Source: Aspidiotus rigidus
Lineage: Eukaryota > Arthropoda > Insecta > Hemiptera > Diaspididae
DNA length: 64,000 nt
Reading direction: 5' to 3'
NCBI GenBank assembly: GCA_035079385.1
Contig: JAVHKY010000056.1
Location: 62,001 to 126,000, forward strand
Positions 1-10,693 of the stretch are shown here, piece by piece. The notes under the pieces were generated by a model, which made no database searches, had not been told where the DNA came from, and was given only the letters and a program-made list of their open reading frames with translations. How positions within the stretch are numbered: the stretch's first letter is position 1; every line of letters begins with the position of its first letter. Both the position numbers and the translations under genes were made by a program.

Positions 1-179
1 AGGAAGAATCTTCACGGCGAACCCTCTCTTCTTCTTGGCAACCGCCAAGCTGCAGTGTCCCCAGGCACGCAAAACTTTAGAACGCACAACAACAACAACT
101 TAGACATAGTAAATCGTTGTTAGAGTCTTTTCTTCTTCTTCTTTCTTCAAGTGCAATCAATCTTCCTCTTCTTCCTGCA

Positions 180-1870
180 CATCTATGTGTAGATGACAAA
201 TAGGTGTCGAGTACGCCACAGTGTGGTTTTGCATTTGCCTATCCCATTCCAGATCAATCTTCGCAGACACCCGGTTCGATGCTTCCTCAGAACGTAGCAC
301 AGTGGAGCGCATCATCGACTCCAACCTCTAGAAGAGAACGACTAAGCTTGCCCCACTCACGCCTCCACGCCTCACACTCAAATGAGGTGTGTTGTGGCCC
401 AGTATCCCACGTTTGGTTGCAAGGCGAACACATTACATGACTGCTCATCTTCCTTTAACTTTTCATGAAGGTACCTGTTGAAGCAGCCATGGCCACTTGA
501 CACCTATGCGTCAGGCGAAAGTTTAGCTGACCACGATCTCGGTTCATTCACTCAATAAGGGTCGTCCATTTCCTTACTCACTTTCAGCAATTCTTGCTTT
601 CCATTTCTCAAGCGAGGTGCACCTAGCCTCCCGCTTGACCTGTAAAGCCTCTTGATCAATCCTTTCCTTCTTTTTTACTTTGAACACTACCGCTCTCTCC
701 CCAGCAAAGAACTCGGTTGGTCGTCAACGTGCTTATACGCGAAGAGCTCCCGTCAAGACAGTGCAGTAGGCACCAACATACCTTAGTGTAGCTCTTCGTT
801 GGATCTTTACCCTTTTTCTCCTTCTATAAGTTGTCTTCATTGAGTTGGCTCTCATCACGATCCTTCTTCTTACTTCTTCCAGCCCTTCTAGATCTCTCAT
901 CCGGTGGCTTAGGCATGTTTTGCTGTCATCAGGAAATGGTGTCTGAAGCTCAGATTTGAATCACACCAAGCTCAGGTACTTAATTACCTTCTTGATCATG
1001 GTTTTTAGACATTGCGGGCGAAAGGTCGGTGGACTGAACTTCTAACAGTCGTGAATAATATATCCTCAATTTACCAACAACATATTCCAGTCTGGCCGGC
1101 TGAATCCAACGCGACACTACCTTTAAGGCTCGGTTTGCTCTGTTCTCCACCGCTCCAGTTGTTTCGGCAGTGCATGCCACCAGTGCGTGATGCGCATAGC
1201 AGATAAGCTCAACACCCGATGGCAGCTTTACCTGGAATTTCGCGTTAAAGAATGGCCAAAGAAGCGATCCCGGCGCCCTATACTGGCAGACGTCTCGACA
1301 GCTAAGATAGCTGCTGATCATCCTGAGCAGGTATGCGGACACTTCTGCGTCAATGAGGTCTTCTCGTATCCTCTCGTATAGAATCGAGTTGTTCGTATTT
1401 CTTATAATATTAAAGCTGACGGCTGCGCAAAACTAAGGCGTAGCTCTTGCTGACTCGGCTATCTTCTTCAGCCTGATTCCGCCACCTGATGTGTAGCGTC
1501 CATTTTGAAAACCCTACTGGCTACTTGAGATTACATCCCTTTCCTTCAGGTAGCTCTCGAGTCAATTGGCTATTACACTCTCGAATAGTTTACTCACGTT
1601 TTTCACCAGACGAAGTGGACGATAAGAGGATGGCATGCCAGGTGGTTTATCCGAGATTGATGGACGCTATAGCTTGACTTTCTTTCACCGCACAGGGATG
1701 AGTTCTCCGTAACTGCTGCATTGAATGTATCACCAAGCAGTGGCGGGTCAACTGAATGTATAGCGCTCCAGACTGGACTCGAGATCTCATCTGGACCCAG
1801 AGTCTTCCAATATGTACCCTGAAGTCTATTGATTAATGCATATACTTCCTCGGTTCGACGATAGCAATAC
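180..1870 (-). pseudogene. R1-like LINE remnant (RT to C-terminus)
   Basis: The minus strand carries decayed reverse-transcriptase sequence in several frames. From the high-coordinate end I read GPDEISSPVW (fingers), then MPSSYRPLRLVKNVSKLFE (the SYRPI..L..GK.FE region of R1 elements), then near 1340-1050 YLLRMISSYLS, LPSGVELICYA and a thumb block ending NRANRALKVVSRW. Lower down, 900-600 holds an ATLRYVGAYCT block (the R1 RIAALR..AYRT motif), and 440-360 holds a degenerate C-terminal knuckle-like block around HTSFECEAWRR. The YADD-like active site reads YAHH, so catalysis is lost, and frameshifts and stops break every block. A related copy lies on the plus strand at 45230-46490. Assignment to the R1 clade rests on motif recall rather than a search. 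Confidence 0.75.
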
Positions 1871-2950
1871 CAACGTTCATTTCCCCAAAATTCACAATTT
1901 GTGCACTACCTATTTACGGACTGTTACACGTAATAGCCTTTTTCAAGGCTACCTAGTTCGAAAAATTGTTGGTACGTGACGTAGACGGAACCTCCTAACG
2001 ACTGTCAGTCGCCCATTCTCGCGATCAATCATTCTTTGCACCGAAAGAATATAAGAAATATCAACACGGGCTCGCGAACAAAACCATAATATTGCCCTTT
2101 TTTTGACCAGCAAATTCTTCTCAATTTCATAAAATGTTACTTTGAAAACATAATCAGTAACATACCGGATCACAAATGCTGTAAGGTACGCGTTTGTTTC
2201 GTTATCATCGACGTGTAAAATATCATTTTTCATTTTCCCATCTCTCTTTCGCCAACCTTTTTCTCGCTGTATTTTTCCGCCATAATATGGCAAAATGAAG
2301 TTTCATGACGAACGACTTGTCGGTACGTTATTCTTTTTCTTTCATAATGTTGTAAGTTACCCAGACACTCGTACACTCTTCGTTCTCATCGTAAATACAC
2401 GTGACCGTCTTTTATTTTTCCAGATAACAGATTTTTATTCTATAACTTACAATATTTACTTTTCTTCCTTTTTCCGTTATGTGATCTTAAACTTTCCATC
2501 GCTTTTTCGCCATATTGATACTTTTAGAGACGCGTATAATTTGTTAAACATCTTCGCAGTGAAATGTTTTTTTTTTTTTTGAAATAAGTTCTTTCAATCT
2601 AATAAATGGAGTAGACTAATGTTTTATTGAAATAACGACGATCAGTACAGTCGAATAAATAAAGAATTTCCTTTGGTGTTATATTCAACTTAGTATAAGT
2701 CACGTGTCCACGTAGGTGTCGTATTGATAAGTAGATCTCTATAAGGAGAATAAACACCAGTTTAAATTAAAAACGGAAAATCATTTTTTACAAAGTTGAC
2801 ATATTGTGACAAGCTTACAAAATATTCTTTCTATAAGATAATTAGACCACGCTAAGTAAAGATCATCGTTTCAAAAGTCCAAATTGCGCTACATTCAATT
2901 TTCGTAGGTATCTAAAATGTTCTTGAAGTTCGAATTGTAATATGGCATCA
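1871..2950. other. Unassigned AT-rich interval
   Basis: No gene or recognised repeat seen. The two ~100-codon ORFs near 1949-2582 lie on opposite strands, are rich in F/Y/I/L from AT-rich DNA, show no motif, and have no convincing splice or start context. A T-tract lies near 2567-2580. Confidence 0.5.
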
Positions 2951-2954
2951 TCGT

Positions 2955-3660
2955 TGACTTCGAAATCGAGTCAACTCCGGGCGTTATAGTCTCTGATGTC
3001 CCAATTAACGTCGGTTTTGGGTCGGTTATACGTCACTCAACTGCGAAAGACTTTCAGTCGACATTGAAATTGGGTAGATTTCGAGTGCTCGAGGTCAAAA
3101 GTGAGTCGACGTACGTGGTATTAGATTTTGAAGTCGACTGAAAATGGACGTCGACATTGAATGGATTCGACCATTGCTGCACTGGTAAAGCGAAATTAGA
3201 GAGTCTCAGTAACTCTCGTTGTATAATATTGAGACTACGCATTCTGTCTGCGAGTAGTGAAGTCACCAAACACACAGACCGCAACAGAGTAGTCGATTTC
3301 AAGTCGACGAAGAAATTCGAGAAGTGAACTCGAAACTGACTTTGGATCGAGCTTGATTAGAAGTCGACCAGCGTACATTATGAAGGAACTACAAATCGAC
3401 TCAAAATGGACGCAACAGAGCAATAGATTTTAGGTCGATAGAAAAATTTGGAGAAGTCGATTTGAAATTGACGTGGCGAACCAGTCAGAATGGTGTTGAT
3501 GTCTGTCGACCTCATGTTTATCTCATATCGATGTCGACGTGAGGTTGATTTCAACACTATTTTTACCAAGACTCTGAAAGAAGTGAATTCTCGGTCGATT
3601 TAAAGTCGATTATCGGTCAACACTGGATGTCGACGAGGAATCGACGGTGACACACTCGTA
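2955..3660 (+). repeat. GTCGA/TCGAC-dense dispersed repeat, copy 1
   Basis: About 17 occurrences of GTCGA or TCGAC fall in roughly 600 bases, often as AGTCGAT or GTCGAC separated by 15-60 bases. About one would be expected by chance. The words CGCAACAGAG and AGTCGATTT recur in a second copy at 44750-45190 in the opposite orientation, so this is a dispersed family. Subterminal iterated words of this kind are typical of non-autonomous DNA transposons, but no terminal inverted repeat was resolved here. The 60-80 codon minus-strand ORFs across it are shadows of the repeat. Confidence 0.65.
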
Positions 3661-4488
3661 GTTCATCGGGCCAGCTCGTTAAATTGTCCTCCGATAGAAA
3701 GCACTTTGAGGGCCGCTTGTACCAACTTATAATCTTGTTGTTAAATTAACTTGAACTTTGCTCAATGGTACCAACCCACTTAATTCTAGTTTAATCACGC
3801 ATACTCAGAGCTAAATCAGGTTTACCTTGACTCTTCAATTTTGACTAGTTATTTTAAATCGTAGTCAACTTTTTAAGCTTATAGGTTAATTAGCTGATAG
3901 AAGCGACCCTGAATGAAGAAACTAATCCACCAACAATTAGAAAGTTTTAACATAATAGAAGCAGCTAGCTGAAAGCCAAAAGCCGAATTCAGCTATATTT
4001 TCCCTTATAAGAGTGAAGAGGAAGGCCAGTTACATTCTGGCCTTCCTGATCCCCGCAAAATAGGAAAATGCACAGTTTGAGTGTTCAAATTCTGAATTCA
4101 ACTGCTCCACTCTCCAGACCAGACTGGCTTTGCTAAAGAATTAGTTCCAGTTCAGTTCAGCTGTTCAGCCGTTCAGCGGAGAAGCCTGTAGTGTAATCAT
4201 CCAACGGAGATGAACACAAACAGGAGAATAGGTATCTTCCATAAGAATAACAAAGCCCCAATTTTCCTGATTGTTTCACCTCAACATTTTTGCTATGTCA
4301 AATTTTGGTTTTGGTACCTTTAAAATGTTGTGATAATTTGTCCCACCAGATGTCGCAGAGTCGCACTCAATTTATTCTAATGGAGGGGGGAGGGGATTTC
4401 ACGAATTCACTCCACTCGTAGTTGGAGATCAGAAAGGAAAATTTATGCGGAATAAATTCACATCTTTTATTTATTTTTGAAAAACTGA
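3661..4488. other. Unassigned; AGCCGAAAGCC-type repeat words
   Basis: No gene seen. Around 3960-4000 the words CAGCTAGCTGAAAGCC and AAAAGCCGAATTCAGC resemble the subterminal words of the element at 60050-60968. The words return near 5150-5250, so an older element of that family may span 3.96-5.25 kb. A short inverted repeat, GGAAGGCCAG and CTGGCCTTCC, lies at about 4020-4048. Confidence 0.4.
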
Positions 4489-4674
4489 ATGTTTACAAAG
4501 AAAAATGAGTTTGAGTGTCAACTCTCCATAAAAGCCTGTAATAAAGTGCTGAAGGTTTATCTCAGCGATTTTGTACGCGCGGCAAACGAACAAACTAGTG
4601 AAGTTTGCGATCTTGTGGTTTTAGGGATCTGCAAGGGTGGTAAGCTTAAATTTTATTCAACTTTTAAGCTGTAA
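4489..4674 (+). pseudogene. Short ORF interrupted by a hAT-like MITE
   Basis: A 61-codon ORF starts MFTKKNEFECQLSIK and reads through ...DLVVLGIC before entering the MITE at 4632. Reading directly from the left target duplication (4624-4631) across to the sequence after the right one, at 5141, the frame stays open for about ten more codons (starting WLIS) before a stop. The MITE therefore landed inside what was then an open frame. The protein is not recognised. The ORF is short and may be chance. Confidence 0.25.
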
Positions 4675-5132
4675 ATAAGCTAAAACGAAAGGCTTGTTCA
4701 TTCGCTCATTTAAGCGACTTGATGAGCGAAACAATTTTCCATTCACTTAATTAAGCGACTTATTAATTGAAAAAAAAGCTTGAAACTTGATAGAGGCAAG
4801 AACGTGTTTTTTCTGACGAAAACATGTTTTTTCTAACAAAAACATATTTTTTATAATATGTACATGAAGCGAAAGTGCTGCGTATCGTGTTCGTTTTTCG
4901 TAGCGAGACATGCCGTTATCAGAACCGTGGCGAAAATGTTTTACCAGTGGCGAAAATCAAGTCAGTGATGCCATTCAAACAATTTTTGAACATTCTTTAA
5001 TAGCTTCAAGCTCAAGTTTCAAGTTAAAACTCATAAGTCTTAGATAAGCTTCAAGTTCAAGCGAAAAGAAATTTCATTCTAAGTTTATGCCTTAAGCTTT
5101 AAACTCTAAAATCGAATCCCTTACCACCCTTG
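4632..5132. mobile_element. hAT-like MITE with 13-bp TIR and 8-bp target duplication
   Basis: The ends are exact inverted repeats: CAAGGGTGGTAAG at 4632-4644 and CTTACCACCCTTG at 5120-5132. They are flanked by gggatctg (4624-4631) and ggggtctg (5133-5140), an 8-bp target duplication with one mismatch. An 8-bp duplication with a CARGGGTGG-type end fits the hAT superfamily. The interior has no coding capacity and is rich in AAGCTT, AAGCGA and CAAG words in both orientations, as expected of subterminal transposase-binding motifs in non-autonomous copies. Confidence 0.85.
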
Positions 5133-5144
5133 GGGGTCTGGTTA

Positions 5145-5489
5145 ATCAGCAAAAATAAATTGCTGCATTAGGCCGGCTGAATTAAATTTTTCTAAAAGTC
5201 AAAAGCCAAATTTCATAAGGTTGTAAATTTGTGTAGAAAGCCGAAACTGGAATTTTCGTCTGCAATACTGTGCGATGGAACGTATTAGCATTTTATATCA
5301 TGCTTATAAGAGCGCGACTGTTATTGAAAATACCGTTACGGTTATGTTACTACGACGTTATCAATTGGAAAGATACATCATCAATGCATCATTTATGACC
5401 TCTACCTAATTAAGGGACTAGGAAAAATTTTACCGAGAGCCTACATTGACGTCATTAGTCACTTTGACCTGATGGAGCCGTATGAAAAG
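5145..5489. other. Unassigned interval
   Basis: No gene seen. The first ~100 bases carry AAAAGCCAAA and AAAGCCGAAA words related to 3.96 kb and 60 kb. The rest is AT-rich without recognisable structure. Confidence 0.4.
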
Positions 5490-5695
5490 GGCGGGATGCA
5501 AATGGAGATAAATGACAACCGAGGAGAAATGAAGATAAATTAGCAAATGACATGAGGATAGATGAGGACAGATGAGTATGAAAAAAGACGAATGAGTTTG
5601 GATGAGGACAAGTGGAGACAAATGAGGACAGAGAAGAAATACTAAGAATAAGACAAGGCTTAAAAGGATAGGGGAGAAATGAGGATATGAGAACA
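5490..5695 (+). repeat. Degenerate purine-rich minisatellite (GATGAGGACA-like)
   Basis: Irregular tandem variants of GATGAGGACA, AATGAGGACA and GAGGAGAAATGA recur every 10-25 bases. Purine strand bias is strong. The minus-strand 88-codon ORF across it consists of repeated L/F/S/H residues produced by the repeat. Confidence 0.65.
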
Positions 5696-5699
5696 CAAC

Positions 5700-5950
5700 A
5701 TGTTGTTAGCTCATTATTTGAAATATTTCCAGCTTCAGTTCCTACGGTGGTTGAAATGAGGCCACCTCGTGTGATAGCTTAAATTTTTCCAAATCCCCCT
5801 CCTATCATACACATAGCTCAAAGTCAACAATTTTTCAAACCACCCTTCCATCGTTATACACAGCTCGATGTTCGAAATTTTTCCACACGACTCCTTCATT
5901 GTAGGGTGGTTGAGTTTTCACCGTACGGCGAATGACGGGACATCAAAATT
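5700..5950. repeat. Dispersed 'AGCTCGAG..TTTTTCCAA' repeat, degenerate copy
   Basis: Three tandem-like blocks of the form atagctNNNN-aaatttttccaa-CCCCTCCTATCAT occur here. The same block architecture recurs at 8.47, 11.46, 19.68, 21.06 and 40.57 kb. No coding content. Confidence 0.55.
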
Positions 5951-6077
5951 TTCAAAAAGAACCCTATCCCCCCTCTGATAGACCTGATTATCTGTTTACA
6001 AACGAAACGAGTGAGGCTATCAATGTAGCCTAACACACAGTACCATACTCTTAGACCATATAGTACATAGACCGCTA

Positions 6078-6584
6078 ATGATGATAAGGAGCTTGTCGGA
6101 ATATAGGAGACTCTGTAAGTCGGTAAGGTTTCACGGCGTCGTGGCATCGCTCACATCCCCTTACGTCGCATGCACCGAACCATCCATACCAAACCTTCCC
6201 GACTTTCAGCCAACCTCCTATGTTCCGACAACTGATAACGTCATTTACATAGGCCATCGGCGGTCTATGTACGACTATACTATAGGCTTAAATCATGTCA
6301 AGCAATATTGGGGGAAGAAAAGGCTATTGATTTCGGAGCGGGAGAGACCGTCGGCTAAATTGTCTCTGAAGTGGACACCAACAGTCTCTGGAGGAGACAT
6401 GTCAGCTTCCAATATCCATTCAAATCAAAACCTAGGAAGGGACAGCCAAATGGACGGCAGAAGAAAGCATTTGAAAGTCGTGCACCATGTTAATCGATCG
6501 AGCACATACCCCATAATTTTTCGAATAATATTTTCTGTTCTATGGATATCCAAAAACGAGGCAATGTACAAAATAAAATTATAA
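6078..6584 (+). CDS. Unassigned 168-codon ORF
   Basis: This ORF begins MMIRSLSEYRRL, has a mid-section with YVPTTDNVIYIGHRR and a basic, serine-rich stretch around SERERPSAKLSL, and ends in a hydrophobic IIFRIIFSVLW segment. I recognise no family. Two shorter minus-strand ORFs cover its first 180 bases, so the opening may partly reflect composition. No clear donor or acceptor frames it. It could be a fragment of a host exon, a decayed repeat ORF, or chance. Confidence 0.2.
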   Translation: MMIRSLSEYRRLCKSVRFHGVVASLTSPYVACTEPSIPNLPDFQPTSYVPTTDNVIYIGHRRSMYDYTIGLNHVKQYWGKKRLLISERERPSAKLSLKWTPTVSGGDMSASNIHSNQNLGRDSQMDGRRKHLKVVHHVNRSSTYPIIFRIIFSVLWISKNEAMYKIKL

Positions 6585-6599
6585 GAACAATAAAGAAGC

Positions 6600-8460
6600 G
6601 AAAAGTACAAGGGCTAATAGCTATTAGCTCGGCGATATTTGTCGATAAGAAATTACAGCGCTCTTCTTATTAATTCGAATAGAAAAATCAATTGCGCGCG
6701 TTAAACGTAATGGTAAATCTATAAAATAAATTTACCGGAATGAACAGCGCTGTCGAATCGATTAACTTTCAATTCATCCAATTTTGATTTACGGCACCAG
6801 ATAGCAGTTTTCGCGTGTCGTCAAAGGTAGCCTTTTTTCCTTCGGAATATGTAACCCATCTCCAAATTGGCGAAGCTATAGTGAACAGAATGAAGTATAT
6901 ATACTCGTATACACCTAGAGAGATCGGATAGATTTGCAAATTCAGCGTTTCCATTCCTAAACGACAAAGAGAAAGGACGAGCTAAAATTGGCTTTTCAGG
7001 TACGTCAATGGGAAGTGAAATACATACCGGGTATACAGGAAGAATGTTGAAAGTCCAAATCTCCTGTGTACTGCTATTCTTCATCATTTCTACATTTCAT
7101 ATCGAGAAAGTAAGATATTTCTTAGTACACTAGAGTAATAATCCGATTACATAATTTAGTCGCATTCGTCCTATTACAAATTTTTTATTCTCAGGGTACG
7201 TACAAATATAAATAGGAAAAGAGAGCGAGAAAGAGGAAAAAAAGGATTTATTTGTATTTCATGGTTTTAGAGATTTACGGCACGAACGCGCTACTAGACT
7301 GTATTATTTTGAAAATTCATTATTCCGAGAATAGCGAACAATGATATTGATTAAGCTCTCTGTGTCTGTATGCGGAGAGAGGATTTTTCTTTACCGTTTC
7401 GTAGTTTTTTTTTTTCCTGTTTTGTTTTCCCCGATATTCAAAAAATCATAATATCTGTGACTGTGCGGTTGCTATCCGACTGCTCCGTGTATTTGTAAAT
7501 CGTATTTCGCTCCTCACCGTGATGCTGCGAAATTCGTCATTTTGTATATTCATCGAAATCAGGATTACAAAGGATTCTTTTTTTTTGCGTAAATAGATGA
7601 GCTGCATGCGTTACAAACGTGGCACCAGGATCGGCCAAATACGTATAACATAGTACAGTTATAGATACGTGATGATCCGTCAACTTACCAGTAATTAAAT
7701 CTGGGATAACTAACGCGTTCAAAATTCGCACGCCTCTCGCGTACGACAAATAATTTAGTTATGTAATTTTATATCCGTCTCGCGCGTTCCATTAATTAAA
7801 TCGAGGCCCTCGGTACGGTACTGATTTGTCAGGAGCACGCGCCAACGACGATGAAGGGTAGGCGAATATTACGAAAACATCCTCCTGTATGAGGCGAAAC
7901 CAACTCGTCTTATTACAATCTAACCTTTTCTTTCGCTACGGAGACACCTTTTTCAAATTTCAAACACAAGATGCGAATGTAATAGCTTCTATATTATATA
8001 AATATATTCTGCACCGTACAATTATTGCTGTCGTTCTAACAGCAAACTTGCATGAAACAACACGAAAACGGTTCAATGAGATTAGCACGCAGAAAAATCT
8101 CATTTGCTAAGACGTTTCGTTACAATTTCTCCAATTTAACATCGTCGATTTAATTCAACACGCTGTCTCGTCGCTTATTTTACCCTGTGTATTTTAGGAA
8201 GGCCACTACGAGGTCGACACAATTTAATGGGACGATTTGTAGCCCAGAAATACAACGATAGATGAGACCGCACGTATATCGGTGAAACGATTAGCCGCGG
8301 ATTCTGCGACCCGCTACCTACTATAATTGAAAAAAAAGTTCAGTAATTTGGATGAAAGTTATTTGCGGTGAAGGGTTTTCTTTCTTCGTTGTGTAGGAGT
8401 CGTAATAAATACATTCGGTGGTAAAAAACTTTGTCAATTTGCAGAAAGTAGCCTACAACG
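6600..8460. other. Unassigned AT-rich interval
   Basis: No gene or repeat family recognised. The short ORFs on both strands lack motifs. A poly-T tract occurs at about 7407-7416. Confidence 0.5.
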
Positions 8461-8464
8461 CTCC

Positions 8465-9010
8465 ATATAGAATTTTAAAAATATGATGCCGCGCCGTCCG
8501 GCAAAACTTGGAAAAATTTCGACTCTCGAGCTATGTATGATAGGAAGGGACTTTGGACAAATTTCGACTCTGGAGCTACATATTTCAAAGTCTTTAAAAT
8601 AGGTCCACGTCACTGATGACGTTCAATTTTATACTAGGTTCATAACAGGTCTAGACTTTCTTCATACTAGCTTTACGTATACTAGGTTTAGGCTTGCTTG
8701 GATTCTCAATACCAAAACCAATTTGACTCACAGAACAGAGGTTCTCTGCGTTCTTCGTTCAACTTCGTTAAGGAAGCCGTCGTTTTTTCTATGTAAGGAG
8801 GAGGGAGGACCATTTTTTAAACTATTTTAACAGGAACCTGTTCCATATTTTTTTTTTTTTTGAGAAAACCGCCATGTGCCGTCCGGCAAAACACGACGGC
8901 TTTTTTAACGAAGTTAAACGAGGAACGCGGGGAACTTGTTCTATAAGTCAAATTAGTTTTCGTATTGAGAATCCAAGCAAGCCTATTTTTTGTAACGGTT
9001 TCCCAGTCTT
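8465..9010. repeat. Dispersed repeat with ~100-bp fold-back arms
   Basis: Two arms are inverted relative to each other. The left arm, about 8685-8795, contains GCTTGGATTCTCAATACC ... AACTTCGTTAAGGAAGCCGTC. The right arm, about 8898-8990, contains GACGGC ... AACGAAGTTAAACGAGGAACG ... ATTGAGAATCCAAGCAAGCC. The loop is ~100 bp and includes the small palindrome AACAGGAACCTGTT and a T-tract. The blocks before the left arm (8500-8580) carry the TTTCGACTCTCGAGCTAT word of the family seen at 11.46 and 40.57 kb. Confidence 0.65.
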
Positions 9011-9540
9011 CAAAATGTATGAAAAAAATCGTATGATAGGCTTGAAAATCTTGATTCTTGAGCTATATATAAAAATATTTAATTCCTATCTTCTCTCGAA
9101 GTGTATTCAGCTAAAAGACGGTCCTAATGATATCACGCCCACAAGCTTGTAATTTTCAATAGGCGACATGTTTTTTTTTCTGAAAAATTTTACGGAAATT
9201 GTCTTACAACCTTACGAAGCACTTGGAAGAAATGTTCCGTTTTTCTCTCCCGCTTTATTGGTAAAAAAATTTATTTCAATTTTGGTTTTTGATAATCGAT
9301 TGTAAAGATCGATTTTAATAAATTAGATGAATATGATTTATGGTGAATCACTTGATTAAGTCAAACATTTTTCAAGTATCGCAGGATAGCCGACAATTCC
9401 AAATTTCTTTAAAGATCATAAACTAGAATCAATCCGTTTTTTAATTTTACGGTCATCCATCATAGAGAAATATACTCACGAAGAGTAAAACACACAAATA
9501 CTAGAACCGCAATAAAATCAAACAATCCGAGCGCTTTCGG
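9011..9540. other. Unassigned interval
   Basis: No gene seen. It lies just beyond the 3' end of the Penelope-like element and may include part of that element's non-coding terminus. The element's terminal word GGCTGTTTAGCCGAAAGCG appears on the minus strand at about 9535-9552. Confidence 0.4.
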
Positions 9541-9616
9541 CTAAACAGCCATTCCCACGGCATAGAAAGCGACTGAACCCATCACCAACAAGAACGAGTA
9601 ACAACGAACGAGGAGG

Positions 9617-9980
9617 TCATGACTGAACCAGCGAGTCATCGAAATGTGAATCATCCTCATAGACTAATTCAATCAATCCCTCCTCAGGAATGTACCTGTT
9701 CAACACGTTAATGTCTTTAATATTTCGGTGACGATGAATTTCAATTTCTTCTAATGCTAAGCGCCTAAAATAAGATTTTTCCCTGTGGAGGAGAACTTCA
9801 GATCCCTCTTTGAGACTATGACCACATTCAATTAAGTGGTCAGCAAACGCCGACTTCCCTACTTTTCTTTTTTCCCAGGCTTTCCTGTGTTCATCAACTC
9901 TAATTTTGAATTGACGGCTAGTCATCCCTACGTACAAGCTCGGGCAATCACCACAGTCCACCCTATAAACACCCCCCTCT
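9617..9980 (-). pseudogene. Penelope-like element, GIY-YIG endonuclease domain
   Basis: This is the C-terminal GIY-YIG nuclease domain of a Penelope-like retroelement. The frame reads VDCGDCPSLYVGMTSRQF, then R..EH, KSAFADHLIECGH, and ends with the typical EEGLIELVYED block. The lead-in GGVYRVD is in a different frame from the upstream reverse transcriptase. A one-base slip at a G-run near 9970-9977 accounts for this, and it is otherwise continuous with 9928-10668. The conserved zinc-like CGDC and the GIY-YIG tyrosine region are kept. Homologous 3' pieces occur at 48.5 and 57.9 kb. Confidence 0.88.
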
Positions 9981-10668
9981 CGGCCATCGGTATCGGATCC
10001 TTTAACTTGACCAGAAGGCTCTTCACCGTATTGGTACTATAAAACGCCGACCGGAAACCAAAGGGACGGAGGACACGGCTCAACTCCGAAGAAAACTTTC
10101 CCAAAAACGGCATCCTAATCCACCGTTTACGCCTATCAAGATGCAACTGACGGGGGAGGGAAGTAGTAGAATCGAGACTTTTTCTTGTAAGTCTCCTACG
10201 GACCATAAGGTCAATGTCCACTTTGACCTGATTCACTCTAGCCAAGTGCTTTATCGTCACGAGTTCTTTATTGAACGCTACTTCACTCAGAGGGATCTGA
10301 GTGAGGCGATATATTAAACTATTAAACGTAGCAACTTTATGGGCAAAAGGTACGAAAGACGACCCGTGGATAGCAATATCGGTCGAAGTACTTTTCCGGT
10401 AAATACCGAAATCATGGACACCGTCGATGACGGATATGGTTAAGTCCAGAAAATTTATTGATAAACCGCCAACTTCAAGAGTGAATTTGATGGACGGGTA
10501 TAAACTATTTAAATAAGCGAGAAACTCACTAAGGAGCTCCGCAGGACCGGTCCACGCGCACAATTTGTCATCCACGTACCTATGCCAATAGGAAACGTGA
10601 TTCAAAAACACCTGGCCCGAAGAAAACAGGTCAACCTTGCTTGTAAAGTAACCACCTTTTTCGCGCAC
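9928..10668 (-). pseudogene. Penelope-like element, RT palm C-motif and thumb
   Basis: The ORF contains WHRYVDDKLCAW, the catalytic YVDD motif C of reverse transcriptase, followed by LYPSIKFTLE and INFLDLTI, which are standard Penelope palm/thumb landmarks, then a basic linker (RRRLTRKS, DRRKRWIR) leading to the GIY-YIG domain. The upstream half of the same RT is at 13182-14299, on the same strand and in the right order, separated by about 2.5 kb. The frame is lost just before the nuclease domain. The 246-codon length is from an internal methionine; the true polyprotein would begin far upstream. Confidence 0.88.
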
Positions 10669-10693
10669 ACTTCGTCGTGTGAAGTTGGTAGGA

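Noticed and set aside
5430..5696. An 88-codon minus-strand ORF rich in L, F, S and H
   Set aside because: It is the reverse reading of the purine-rich minisatellite.
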